This document shows, piece after piece, positions 27,692 to 36,589 of a stretch of 64,000 nt of DNA (its first letter is position 1; every line of letters starts with the position of its first letter). The notes beneath the pieces are model-generated. The model made no database searches and was not told where the DNA came from. It saw only the letters and a program-made list of their open reading frames with translations. Both the position numbers and the translations under genes were made by a program. Source of the DNA: Chlorobiaceae bacterium (GTDB taxonomy: Bacteria > Bacteroidota > Ignavibacteria > Ignavibacteriales > Ignavibacteriaceae); the NCBI GenBank assembly GCA_013824085.1, contig PNNF01000008.1, forward strand, positions 18,111 to 82,110. The letters are read 5' to 3'.

Positions 27692-29023
27692 ATGAAACTT
27701 AAATTGCTGATAATTTTATTTATTGCTTTCAACGTTATTGCTTTATCTCAAACAAGAAAAATTCAATACACTCAATACAAACTTGAGAATGGGTTGACTG
27801 TTTTTCTTCACCAAGATAATTCAAATCCTGTTGTTGCAGTTACTCTTACTTATCACGTAGGTTCAAAGAATGAGCAAGCGGATAGAACTGGCTTCGCACA
27901 TTTTTTTGAGCATCTTATGTTTGAAGGATCAAAGCACATTAAGCGCGGAGAAATAGATCAGCTTATTCAAAATGCTGGTGGTCAGCTTAATGCTTATACT
28001 TCATTTGATGAAACAGGATATTTTTTTCTACTTCCATCTAACCAACTTGAGTTAGGCTTGTGGATTGAGTCTGAAAGAATGTTACATCTAAAAATTGATA
28101 GCGTAGGAGTTGAAACTCAAAGAAGTGTTGTAAAGGAAGAACGCCGACAAAGAATTGACAACCAACCTTATGGTTCATTATTCGAAAATATTTTTAAATA
28201 TTCTTTTGTTAAACATCCTTACAGATGGACACCAATAGGTTCGTTTCAATATATTGATAAAGCAACTATTGATGAGTTCATAGAGTTTTATAATATTTTT
28301 TATGTGCCTAATAACGCTGTGTTATCAATTGCGGGTGATATAAAAATTCCAGAGACAAAGAAATTAATTGAAAAATATTTTGCTGATATTCCAAAAGGAA
28401 AAAAAGAAATTTTCAGACCTTCTATTGTTGAACCAAAAAAAACCGAAGAAGTACGAGATACAATATTTGACAATATCCAATTGCCTGCTGTCATTCAAGC
28501 TTATCACATTCCCAAACAAGGCACGGATGATTATTATGCACTAAACATGCTAACGACTTTACTCTCTTCAGGCGAAAGCTCCCGATTGAATAAGCGATTA
28601 ATCGACAATGATAAATTAGCAGTTGCTGTCGGCTCATTCCCAATTGCACTTGAAGATCCGGGTTTGTTCATTGCATACAGCATCGCGAATATGGGCGTTA
28701 AACCTGATCAAGTTGAAGCTGCAATCTTAGATGAAATAAAAAAAATTCAAACTGAATTGATATCTGAAGAAGAGTTTACAAAAATTAGAAATCAGACAGA
28801 GACCGAATTTATTTCGGATAAAAATAGAGTTGTTGGAATTGCACAAGCACTTGCTAAATATCATCTCTTCTTTGGTGATGCAAATTTAATTAATACTGAG
28901 CTTGAGCGATTTATGAAAGTTACACGCGAAGATATAAAGCGAGTTGCAAATATATATTTGACTAAAGAAAATAGAACAGTGCTTTACTATCTTCCTAAGA
29001 ATCAGAAAGGAGTTCAACAATGA
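27692..29023 (+). CDS. M16 family zinc metallopeptidase, active subunit
   Basis: A 443-residue exported peptidase with signal peptide (1-20). The inverted zinc motif HxxEH is H70-F-F-E73-H74, with the distal ligand glutamate at E150 in VVKEERRQR. The C-terminal M16 domain lacks the zinc motif, as normal. It overlaps the next gene by four bases (ATGA). Pairs of an active and an inactive M16 protein form the working heterodimer in several bacteria; that is the likely arrangement here. Substrates would be peptides in the periplasm. Confidence 0.93.
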   Translation: MKLKLLIILFIAFNVIALSQTRKIQYTQYKLENGLTVFLHQDNSNPVVAVTLTYHVGSKNEQADRTGFAHFFEHLMFEGSKHIKRGEIDQLIQNAGGQLNAYTSFDETGYFFLLPSNQLELGLWIESERMLHLKIDSVGVETQRSVVKEERRQRIDNQPYGSLFENIFKYSFVKHPYRWTPIGSFQYIDKATIDEFIEFYNIFYVPNNAVLSIAGDIKIPETKKLIEKYFADIPKGKKEIFRPSIVEPKKTEEVRDTIFDNIQLPAVIQAYHIPKQGTDDYYALNMLTTLLSSGESSRLNKRLIDNDKLAVAVGSFPIALEDPGLFIAYSIANMGVKPDQVEAAILDEIKKIQTELISEEEFTKIRNQTETEFISDKNRVVGIAQALAKYHLFFGDANLINTELERFMKVTREDIKRVANIYLTKENRTVLYYLPKNQKGVQQ

Positions 29024-31101
29024 AAAATTTAAATTTTAAAATTGTTGCTGTTTTATTAATCCTAATAAGTGGTTTTTCAGTAGCTCAAAAATTAGATAGA
29101 AGCGTTGTTCCACAGCCTGGACCAGCACCAGTAATTAATATTCCTGATGCACAAACATTCACACTAAAAAATGGATTAAAAGTTTTTGTTGTTCCAAATA
29201 ATAAACTCCCTCTTGTTGCATTTAACTTGATTGTTGATCGTGATCCGATTTTGGAAAAAGAAAATGCAGGTTACATTAGTGTTGCGGGTCAGTTGATGCG
29301 AACAGGAACAACCACAAGAACAAAAGATCAAATCGATAATGAGATTGATTTGATTGGTGCTACGTTGAATGCTTCTTCGAGTTCTATTTATGCTTCTTCG
29401 TTGAAAAAAAATGTGCCCAAACTTTTGGAACTAATGTCCGATATTACTATTAACGCAAAATTCAAACAAGATGAACTTGACAAAATTTTGCAGAGAACTA
29501 AATCTGGTTTAGCTGCAAGAAAAGAAAATCCTGATCAGATTTCACAAGTAGTTCGGAAAAAAGTTTATTATGGTGAAGGGCATCCATACTCAGAATCTGA
29601 AACTGAAAGCAGTGTAAAAAATATTACGCTGGAACTTTGTCAAAATTATTACAATAATTTTTTCAGACCTAACATTTCATACTTAGCAGTTGTTGGTGAT
29701 ATTACTTTGAAAGAAGCGCAAGAATTAGTTGAAAAATATTTTTCAAAATGGGAAGCGAAAGATGTTCCCAAATTTAGTTTCAATCAGCCTACTGCTCCAA
29801 TAGTCTCAAAAATTTCTTTAGTTGATAGACCAAATTCAGTTCAATCAACTATCGTTGTAGGACATCCAATTAATCTTCCAAGAAATAGTCCCGATGTATT
29901 AAAAGCCTCAGTTACAAATACGATTCTCGGTGGTGGAGTGTTCAGACTTTTTGAAAATTTACGTGAGAAGCATGGTTATACTTATGGTGCTTACTCGATG
30001 TTAGGAACAGATGAATTGGTCGGACATTTTTCTGTTTTTACAAGTACAAGAAATGAAGTTACTGACAGTGCTGTCGGGCAAATTTTATTTGAGATGAAAA
30101 GAATTAGGAATGAAGCGGTGCCTGAAGATGAGTTACAAAAAGCAATAAATTATATGTCGGGAAGTTTTGCATTATCATTAGAAAATCCTCAGACAATTGC
30201 AAACTTTGCTGTGAATATTGATCGCTACAAACTTCCGAAAAACTTTTATAAAGATTATTTGAAAAATATTTCTGTAATTACTTCGGAGGATGTTAAAGCT
30301 GCTGCTGCAAAATTTATTCGTCCCGATAATTCTCATATTATCGTTGTTGGAAAAGCTGCTGAGATAGCTGATAAACTTAAAAGATTTTCTGTTACCAAGA
30401 TAGATTATTACGATGCTGACGGAAACAAAGTTGATATTGCTGCTTTGAAAATTCCCGCAGGACTAACAGCCAAAGAAGTTATTGATAGGCATTTAGTAGC
30501 AATTGGCGGAAGAGAAAATATCTTGAAGATAAAAGATAAAACAACTAAGATGAGTACAACATTCAATGGAATGAAATTGAATATTGAACTTCTCCAAAAA
30601 GCACCCAATAAATTGAAACAGACAACATCATTTTCTGGACAAGAACAAGTAACAATTTTTGATGGCGAAAGAGGAATTCAAAAAACAATGATGGGCACGC
30701 AGGAAGTGCTTGGAAAAGAGTTAGAAGTTTTCAAAGCTGAAGCATCAATGGATTTATTACTCGATCTCGAGAAACACAATGTTAAAGCTGAGTTAAAGAG
30801 TATGGAAAAAATTGGTGGGAAAGATGCTTACAAAATTGAATTAGTCTTTCCACTCGGAACAATTGTAGCTCAATATTTTGATGTTGAATCTGGTTTAAAA
30901 GTTCGCGATGTTAAAGAAGTAGAAACTCCACAAGGACCAATGTCAATCTCAACTGATTATTCTGATTACAAAGAAATTGAAGGAATAAAATTTCCGTCAG
31001 TTGTAAAACAAAATTTAGGCCCAATGGTTTTTGAAATGAAAGTCGATTCTGTATTGATTAACACTGGCTTGAGTGATAACTTATTTGTGATAACAAAGTA
31101 A
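29020..31101 (+). CDS. M16-like inactive subunit with C-terminal LolA-like extension
   Basis: A 693-residue exported protein. Residues about 40-460 are two M16 domains, but the HxxEH motif is missing (the corresponding region reads ISVAGQLMRTGT), so it cannot bind zinc. It keeps the substrate-positioning FRLFENLREKHGYTYGAYS region, as inactive partners do. Residues about 485-693 form an additional domain with strands typical of outer-membrane lipoprotein-sorting (LolA/LolB-like) folds (IELLQKAPNKLKQ, FDGERGIQ, YFDVESGLKVRD, TDYSDYKEIEGIKFP). Start overlaps the active subunit by 4 bp. Terminator follows. Confidence 0.9.
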   Translation: MKNLNFKIVAVLLILISGFSVAQKLDRSVVPQPGPAPVINIPDAQTFTLKNGLKVFVVPNNKLPLVAFNLIVDRDPILEKENAGYISVAGQLMRTGTTTRTKDQIDNEIDLIGATLNASSSSIYASSLKKNVPKLLELMSDITINAKFKQDELDKILQRTKSGLAARKENPDQISQVVRKKVYYGEGHPYSESETESSVKNITLELCQNYYNNFFRPNISYLAVVGDITLKEAQELVEKYFSKWEAKDVPKFSFNQPTAPIVSKISLVDRPNSVQSTIVVGHPINLPRNSPDVLKASVTNTILGGGVFRLFENLREKHGYTYGAYSMLGTDELVGHFSVFTSTRNEVTDSAVGQILFEMKRIRNEAVPEDELQKAINYMSGSFALSLENPQTIANFAVNIDRYKLPKNFYKDYLKNISVITSEDVKAAAAKFIRPDNSHIIVVGKAAEIADKLKRFSVTKIDYYDADGNKVDIAALKIPAGLTAKEVIDRHLVAIGGRENILKIKDKTTKMSTTFNGMKLNIELLQKAPNKLKQTTSFSGQEQVTIFDGERGIQKTMMGTQEVLGKELEVFKAEASMDLLLDLEKHNVKAELKSMEKIGGKDAYKIELVFPLGTIVAQYFDVESGLKVRDVKEVETPQGPMSISTDYSDYKEIEGIKFPSVVKQNLGPMVFEMKVDSVLINTGLSDNLFVITK

Positions 31102-31124
31102 CTTGTTCGGTAAAATGATTAAAG

Positions 31125-31160
31125 AAAGGTTGTCCCAACAATGAGACAACCTTTTTTTTT
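31125..31160 (+). terminator. Rho-independent terminator of the M16 operon
   Basis: A 10-bp stem (AAAGGTTGTC at 31125-31134 with GACAACCTTT at 31145-31154), then a T run. It stands between two convergent genes; on the minus strand the exit is TTTCTTTAA, so it may also serve the phosphatase gene. Confidence 0.85.
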
Positions 31161-32541
31161 ACTTAGCATAAATTTTGTGACTAACTACAATTTCCCCTTT
31201 ATCATCAACGATTTCTAAGATTGCGAAATCTTTTTCTTCATAAAAAAATCTTACTCTGCCATAAGCATATCCATCTCCAGCATAGCTTCCTTTATTCCAA
31301 ATTTTTAATCCTTCGTTGCTCATTCGTTGGTCAAGCTTGGAATTTCTAACATCAAGATTTGCAGAACTAATTTCTGGAAAAATAGAATTTGTTCCATCAT
31401 CAATGTAAGATGAATGAGAATCGCCGGTAACAAAAATTACATTTTGAATATCATTCTCTTTAATAGTTCTTGTTACGAATTGAAGATCCTCAGGAAAACC
31501 CGCCCACTTGTCAACAGCATCATTTGTAATCCATCGAAATTTATTTTTGAGCGAATCATTATCAAACACTTCGATATATCGTTGATTAAAAATAACTGAT
31601 GAGACAATTACTTTCCATTTTGCAGTAGAATTTTTTAATGACTCTGCTAACCAATCTCGCTGATTTTGTCCGGTTATTTCAAATCCCGCCAATATTGAAT
31701 GTCCTTTAGGTGGAGAAAATTTACCTCGTCTCACACTCACGGTATCATTAATATTTCTTTGTGAGCGCAGATCGAGCACAAAAAACTCTACATCACCAAA
31801 CTGAAATTTTTGCCAAATGCCATTGTCGGGATTTGCGAGTGGATAATGAGGAAATAATTTTTTATAAATTTCAATCGTGTTGGCTTTTGCTTTGTCGGTG
31901 CCATCGGGATTGTTAGCGGCAAAATCGTGATCATCATAAGTATAAGCAATTGGAGTTTTTGAAAGGATCAAACTTCCGAAAGGATAATCATAAGAGTAAC
32001 GAGAATCAAAAGCTTTTGCAAGCAAATCTTTTCTTTCGTTGAAGCGATAGTTCCATCTTCTTTCAGTCGTGTCGGGATAAGTCCAATCTCCCAATTGTAA
32101 AAATAATCTCAAAGAATCTTTCGCCATAACTGGAAAAATTGTTGGCTGCCATTGCGAATAACCTGATTGTTGACAAGCGCCAAAGCCAAAAGAAAAATTT
32201 GTTCTCTTCTCTTTGGGAAAAGTTTTGAACGAGTGAATTTTCCAATCAGGTGTGCCATCAACTATTGCACGATAATAATATTTTTTATTGGGGACAAGAT
32301 TGGATTGATAAATTTTTGTATAAAAAAATACTGAGTCAGTAGATTGAATAAGAGTTTTTTTTGAATACTTAAAATCTTGCGTAAAAGAATATTCGATTTC
32401 TGCTTCTTGAACTCCAAATGTTTTTAATACAAAGACAGCTGAAGTTTCAGTTACTCCACCAACAAACGGACCATACTCTACTTGTGCAAAGTTAAGAGTA
32501 GTCAATAAAATGAAGACCAAAGTCGCACTAGTTAATTTCAT
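31159..32541 (-). CDS. PhoD-like alkaline phosphatase/phosphodiesterase
   Basis: A 460-residue exported metallophosphoesterase with signal peptide (1-19). A fibronectin-like N-terminal domain (about 22-110, EAEIEYS...YYYRAIVDG) precedes the catalytic domain with QLGDWTYPD, YDDHDFAANNPDG, FFVLDLRSQRN and VTGDSHSS, the metal ligands of PhoD-type enzymes. It likely releases phosphate from phosphodiesters in the periplasm or outside the cell. Its 5' third and upstream region are present a second time, decayed, at 54507-54828 (see the direct repeats). The gene itself is intact. Confidence 0.92.
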   Translation of the reverse strand: MKLTSATLVFILLTTLNFAQVEYGPFVGGVTETSAVFVLKTFGVQEAEIEYSFTQDFKYSKKTLIQSTDSVFFYTKIYQSNLVPNKKYYYRAIVDGTPDWKIHSFKTFPKEKRTNFSFGFGACQQSGYSQWQPTIFPVMAKDSLRLFLQLGDWTYPDTTERRWNYRFNERKDLLAKAFDSRYSYDYPFGSLILSKTPIAYTYDDHDFAANNPDGTDKAKANTIEIYKKLFPHYPLANPDNGIWQKFQFGDVEFFVLDLRSQRNINDTVSVRRGKFSPPKGHSILAGFEITGQNQRDWLAESLKNSTAKWKVIVSSVIFNQRYIEVFDNDSLKNKFRWITNDAVDKWAGFPEDLQFVTRTIKENDIQNVIFVTGDSHSSYIDDGTNSIFPEISSANLDVRNSKLDQRMSNEGLKIWNKGSYAGDGYAYGRVRFFYEEKDFAILEIVDDKGEIVVSHKIYAK

Positions 32542-32790
32542 AAAAATAATCCCATTTCTTTATTTTGTTAACCCAAAATTAATTAATTAAGATTAAGTTA
32601 TCATTAAATTTTCGCGCTATGATGAATAATAAATTTAAAGTAATTCTCTTCGATCTTGGGAATGTTCTGATTACTTTTAGTTGTGATGTTGCAATTGAAG
32701 GATAAATGCAAGAAAGAAAAAACTCGGTGAGAATTTTTAGATTTTTTCAGAAAGAATTATTTAGACATTCAGTAATAAGCCGAATAATAT
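32208..32790. repeat. Left copy of a long direct repeat flanking the accessory block
   Basis: This segment covers the first third of the phoD-like gene, the intergenic region and the first part of a HAD gene. It aligns by eye with 54507-55080 in the same orientation, with several small indels (the offset changes from 22299 at the left edge to 22281 at the HAD start codons). Similarity begins at TCTCTTTGGGAAAA and fades about 170 bases into the HAD frame. The right limit is uncertain by some tens of bases. Confidence 0.85.
32619..32790 (+). pseudogene. Truncated HAD hydrolase copy
   Basis: Begins ATGATGAATAATAAATTTAA and encodes MMNNKFKVILFDLGNVLITF, which matches the first residues of the intact HAD gene at 54900, then stops at a TAA (32703-32705) after 28 codons. 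Similarity to the intact gene continues at DNA level for about another 85 bases with indels and then ends. It lacks everything after motif I, so it is non-functional. Confidence 0.85.
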
Positions 32791-32837
32791 TCCCATTGAG
32801 TAAACTAAGGAGTTGTGAATACTTGAGGAGTTAAGAA

Positions 32838-33087
32838 ACCTTGATATTGAGGTCGATCAAATGCATCGACACTTAGTCAAACTTAAGCGAGAAAAAAAAC
32901 AAACAGTCCGACAAATAATTTTTAATCAGCACTTCAATTATTCGAGGGTGAATTAACACTAGCCTTTTATGATGTTACAACACTTTATTTTGAAGCTTCC
33001 GAAGAAGATGAATTTCGTATAGGAGTATTTTCAAAAGAAGGAAAGAATCAAAGTCCGAAGATAATATTAGGATTGTTGGTAAGATAG
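32838..33087 (+). pseudogene. IS1634-like transposase remnant (frameshifted)
   Basis: One frame (32935-33087) reads AFYDVTTLYFEASEEDEF, then a segment with FSKEGKNQSPKIILGLLV and a stop. This is the conserved catalytic block of IS1634-type DDE transposases (YDVTTLYFE, GxSKDGKxxxPQIxLGLLV). In another frame upstream (about 32841-32935) an open stretch with VDQMHRHLVKLKRE resembles the region that precedes this block, so at least one frameshift lies near 32930. Both ends of the element are lost. It marks past insertion-sequence activity just inside the left border of the accessory block. Confidence 0.8.
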
Positions 33088-33144
33088 TAACAACTCAAAT
33101 AATATTCCACAGTATTTCCTCTTCATCTGATTACTGTTTAATCT

Positions 33145-33186
33145 AAAAGGATTAGTTCCTTTTTCATCCCTTTGTCCGATTTACAC
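33145..33186 (+). promoter_or_regulatory. Shared island motif, site A
   Basis: Perfect dyad AAAAGGA-TTAGT-TCCTTTT followed by TTCATCCCTTTG and GATTTACAC. It lies 113 bp before the ATG of the Big_5/DUF3494 gene at 33258. The same pattern recurs five more times in the block (sites B-F). Proposed operator or promoter; function inferred from recurrence and position. Confidence 0.65.
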
Positions 33187-33257
33187 TAACACAGTCGCTG
33201 TCTATCTTAATGCCAGATATTAATTAAAATCATGTTAACAAAAGGAGTTACTTTGTT

Positions 33258-36200
33258 ATGAACAAAATAAAAAACAAATATACAATCTGGTTTTTTCCAT
33301 TGCTGCTATTTATGATAATGACAGGCTGCGATGATAGAATCGGGATCACCTCTCCACCTGCTATCACAATACCAACAGTGAGCAGCACGAATCCAAGTAA
33401 CGCAGCGATAGGTGTTCCTTTTAACCAGAGTGTTACAGCAACATTCAGCGAAGTAATGGATTCTGCAACCATTACAACCGCATCATTTACTCTTATGCAA
33501 GGCTCATCATTTGTATCAGGTACAGTATCTTACATAGGTACAACTGCTATATTTGCACCGTCAAGTTTTCTCGCACCAAATACTCACTATACAGCAACGA
33601 TAACCACTATGGCTCGGAGTTTTGCTGGTAGTGGATTGGCAAACAACTATGTCTGGAGCTTTACGACAGGTTTAGTAGCTGCTATAACGCCACCCACGAT
33701 AACTTCAACGGATCCGGCTAATGCTGCTACAGGTGTTTCACTCAATCAAAAAATTGCAGCCTCCTTCAGTGTGCCAATGGATGCTACAACGATTACAGCT
33801 TCGACATTTACTTTACTACAAGGTATAACGCCAATATCAGGCTTTGTTTCCTATTCAGGTACAACAGCAATTTTTGCACCGTCAAGTAATCTTGCACCAA
33901 ATACCGCATACACTGCCACGATTACAACCGGCGCTAAAAACTTGGCAGGCAATGCAATAGTGAGTAACTACAATTGGAGTTTTACAACAGGCGCAGCAGT
34001 AGTCATTACTCGGCCTTCTGTAACTTTCACAGACCCCGCTAATCTTGCAACAGGCGTGGCTTTGAATCAAAAAGTAGTAGCAACATTTAGTAAGACTATG
34101 GATGCCACAACAATTACAGCGGCAACATTTACCTTGAATCAAGGTACAACTCCTGTTGCAGGTTTTGTCTCCTATTCAGGTACAACAGCAATTTTTTCAC
34201 CCGCAAGCAACTTATTACCGAACACATTATACACAGCCACTATTACAACCGGGGCTAAGGATTTGACAGGCAATACTCTGGCAACTAATTATGTTTGGAG
34301 CTTTACAACAGGCGCATTAATTGTCGTTACGCCACCAACAGTAAGTTCTACAGATCCTATTAATGCCGCAACAGGTGTGGTGTTGAATCAGAACGTTATC
34401 GCAACCTTTAGTAAAACAATGGATGCTTCAACTATTACGACAGCAACATTTACCCTTATGCAAGGAACTACATTTGTTTCTGGAACCGTAAGTTATTTAG
34501 GTACAACTGCAATTTATAATCCATCAACTAATCTTGCGCCAAATACCGTATATACAGCCACGATTACAACTGGGACTAAGGATTTGGCAGGCAACGCTCT
34601 GGTAAGTAACTATGTTTGGAATTTTACAACAGGTGCAGGAGTGATAGTCACTCCACCGATAGTAAGTTCTACAGATCCTGCTAATCTTGCGACAGGTGTT
34701 GCATTGAATCAGAGAGTAGCAGCAACCTTTAGTAAGACTATGGATGCTTCAACTATTACTTCAGCAACATTTACATTGAATCAAGGTGCAAATTCAATTT
34801 CTGGCTTTGTGTCATATACAGGTTTAACAGCTACTTTTGCACCGGCAAGCAACCTATTACCGAACACATTATATACAGCTACGATTACAACCGGAGCTAG
34901 AGACTTGGCTGGCAATGCTCTGGTAAATAATTATGTCTGGACATTTACAACAGGAGCGGCAGTGGTTATCACTCCGCCAACAGTAATTTCAACAGACCCT
35001 GCTAATCTTGCAACAGGTGTTGCATTGAATCAGAGAGTAGCAGCAACCTTTAGTAAAACAATGGATGCTTCAACTATTACTACAGCAACATTTACATTGA
35101 GACAAGGCACAACTTCAGTTTCAGGCTTCGTCTCTTATACAGGTTTAACTGCCACTTTTACACCAGCAAGCAACCTATTGCCAAGTACATTATATACTGC
35201 CACGATTACAACCGGGGCTAGAGACTTAGCAGGCAATGCTCTGGTAAGTAACCATGTATGGACTTTTACAACAGGAGCGGCAGTGGTTATCACTCCGCCA
35301 ACAGTAATCTTAACAGACCCAGTTAATCTTGCAACAGGCGTGGCTTTGAACAAACAAATTACCGCAACCTTTAGCAAGACAATGGATGCTTCGACCATTA
35401 CCACAGCAACATTTACATTAATGCAAGGTATCTCATTTGTGTCCGGCACTGTTAGCTATGTTGGTACGACAGCAACTTTTATACCGTCCAGTAATCTTGT
35501 GCCTAACACTTTATACACAGCCACGATTACAACCGGTGCTCGGGACTTAACAGGTACTGCAATGACAAGCAACTTTGTTTGGAGCTTCACAACCGCTGTT
35601 CCAACTTTTACAGTGTCGCTCTCATCAAATCCGGCTGCAGGCGGAACTACAAGTGGAGCAGGTACATTTAATTCAGGCTCTTTAGTAACTGTAAACGCAA
35701 CAGCAAATGCTGGATATTCATTTACTAACTGGACAGAAGGCGCGACTATCGTCTCTACAAATGCAAGTTATATCTTCACAATTAGTGAAAACAGAACATT
35801 AGTAGCCAACTTTACAACACTTCCATCTGGTCCGGCTGGCGTAGATCTTGGGTCTGCAGGTAACTTTGCCATTCTGGCTGGTTCTGGAGTCTCCAATATC
35901 GGTCTTACTATAATTTATGGCGATGTCGGATCGTTTCCAACTTCCACTATTAATGGATTCCCTCCCGGAGTTGTGGTTGGAACGCTTTATATGACAGCTA
36001 ATCCTATAGTAGGGCTAGCAAAAACCGATTTGACTACTGCTTTTAACGACGCCCAAAGTAGATCATTAAATGCTATCTCATTGCCAGGTCAATTAGGTGG
36101 TTTAACCCTCGCCCCTGGACTCTATGTTAACTCATCAACCAGTGGTATATCAGGAACTGGACCAAACGCAATTTTAACTCTTGATGCAGGAGGCAACCCA

Positions 36201-36461
36201 AATGCAGTATGGATATTTAAGATGGGATCCACGCTCGTAACTAGTTCCAACACTAGTATTGTTCTAGCCGGTGGTGCACAATGGCAAAACATCTATTGGT
36301 CGGTTGGTACTTCAGCAACACTTGGAACTAACTCCATCTTTTATGGAAATATTCTGGCTGATCAATCCATTACACTAACTACTGGTGCAACATTGCGCGG
36401 TAGAGCATTGACACGGATTGCTGCAGTAACATTAGAAGCTAATATTGTAGATAAACGATAA
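33258..36461 (+). CDS. Large surface lipoprotein: seven Big_5 Ig-like repeats, an InlB-type repeat and a DUF3494 ice-binding-like domain
   Basis: A 1067-residue protein. The N-terminus is a lipoprotein signal (MIMTGC, Cys24). Residues 36-784 are seven tandem 107-residue Big_5 (SbsA Ig-like) domains, each ending WxFTTG. About 785-855 is an InlB B-repeat-like domain (GYSFTNWTEGATIVS, LVANFTT). About 860-1067 is DUF3494, the fold of ice-binding proteins and related adhesins (GSAGNFAILAGSGVSN, YGDVGS, VWIFKMGSTL, YGNILADQSITL). An AAAGGAG site precedes the ATG. Expected on the cell surface as a stalk plus tip; true ice binding is not provable here, since many DUF3494 proteins live in non-cold habitats. 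It heads a group with OmpA, CsbD and DUF4382 genes. Confidence 0.92.
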   Translation: MNKIKNKYTIWFFPLLLFMIMTGCDDRIGITSPPAITIPTVSSTNPSNAAIGVPFNQSVTATFSEVMDSATITTASFTLMQGSSFVSGTVSYIGTTAIFAPSSFLAPNTHYTATITTMARSFAGSGLANNYVWSFTTGLVAAITPPTITSTDPANAATGVSLNQKIAASFSVPMDATTITASTFTLLQGITPISGFVSYSGTTAIFAPSSNLAPNTAYTATITTGAKNLAGNAIVSNYNWSFTTGAAVVITRPSVTFTDPANLATGVALNQKVVATFSKTMDATTITAATFTLNQGTTPVAGFVSYSGTTAIFSPASNLLPNTLYTATITTGAKDLTGNTLATNYVWSFTTGALIVVTPPTVSSTDPINAATGVVLNQNVIATFSKTMDASTITTATFTLMQGTTFVSGTVSYLGTTAIYNPSTNLAPNTVYTATITTGTKDLAGNALVSNYVWNFTTGAGVIVTPPIVSSTDPANLATGVALNQRVAATFSKTMDASTITSATFTLNQGANSISGFVSYTGLTATFAPASNLLPNTLYTATITTGARDLAGNALVNNYVWTFTTGAAVVITPPTVISTDPANLATGVALNQRVAATFSKTMDASTITTATFTLRQGTTSVSGFVSYTGLTATFTPASNLLPSTLYTATITTGARDLAGNALVSNHVWTFTTGAAVVITPPTVILTDPVNLATGVALNKQITATFSKTMDASTITTATFTLMQGISFVSGTVSYVGTTATFIPSSNLVPNTLYTATITTGARDLTGTAMTSNFVWSFTTAVPTFTVSLSSNPAAGGTTSGAGTFNSGSLVTVNATANAGYSFTNWTEGATIVSTNASYIFTISENRTLVANFTTLPSGPAGVDLGSAGNFAILAGSGVSNIGLTIIYGDVGSFPTSTINGFPPGVVVGTLYMTANPIVGLAKTDLTTAFNDAQSRSLNAISLPGQLGGLTLAPGLYVNSSTSGISGTGPNAILTLDAGGNPNAVWIFKMGSTLVTSSNTSIVLAGGAQWQNIYWSVGTSATLGTNSIFYGNILADQSITLTTGATLRGRALTRIAAVTLEANIVDKR
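33363..35609 (+). repeat. Seven tandem 321-bp coding repeats
   Basis: Each unit encodes one 107-residue Big_5 domain, with no length variation between units. Units 5 and 6 are the most alike (LATGVALNQRVAATFSKTM in both), which points to recent internal duplication or gene conversion; unit 1 is the most diverged. Confidence 0.9.
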
Positions 36462-36480
36462 AATAAATTAGAAAAAAATA

Positions 36481-36514
36481 GTGAGGAGGATTTTAACTCC
36501 TCACTACATTTTTC
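36481..36514 (+). terminator. Hairpin terminator after the large surface lipoprotein gene
   Basis: An 8-bp perfect stem (GTGAGGAG/CTCCTCAC) with an 8-base loop, followed by TACATTTTT. It lies 20 bp after the stop codon, so the OmpA gene at 36590 may need its own promoter or read-through. Confidence 0.7.
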
Positions 36515-36589
36515 ACGATGAATGAACAAAGAACAGAACTGAAATAAATAAAGTTAAATAGGAATTCAAAAAAAAATAGGAAACATGAA

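Noticed and set aside
35135..35449. Open frames on the minus strand inside the Big_5 repeats (also 33882-34142)
   Set aside because: They are mirror frames of the repeat-coding DNA, with no start signal and no recognisable protein.
33363..35609. Regular repeats as a CRISPR array or DNA satellite
   Set aside because: Units are 321 bp, in frame, and encode a known Ig-like domain; there are no short repeats with unique spacers.
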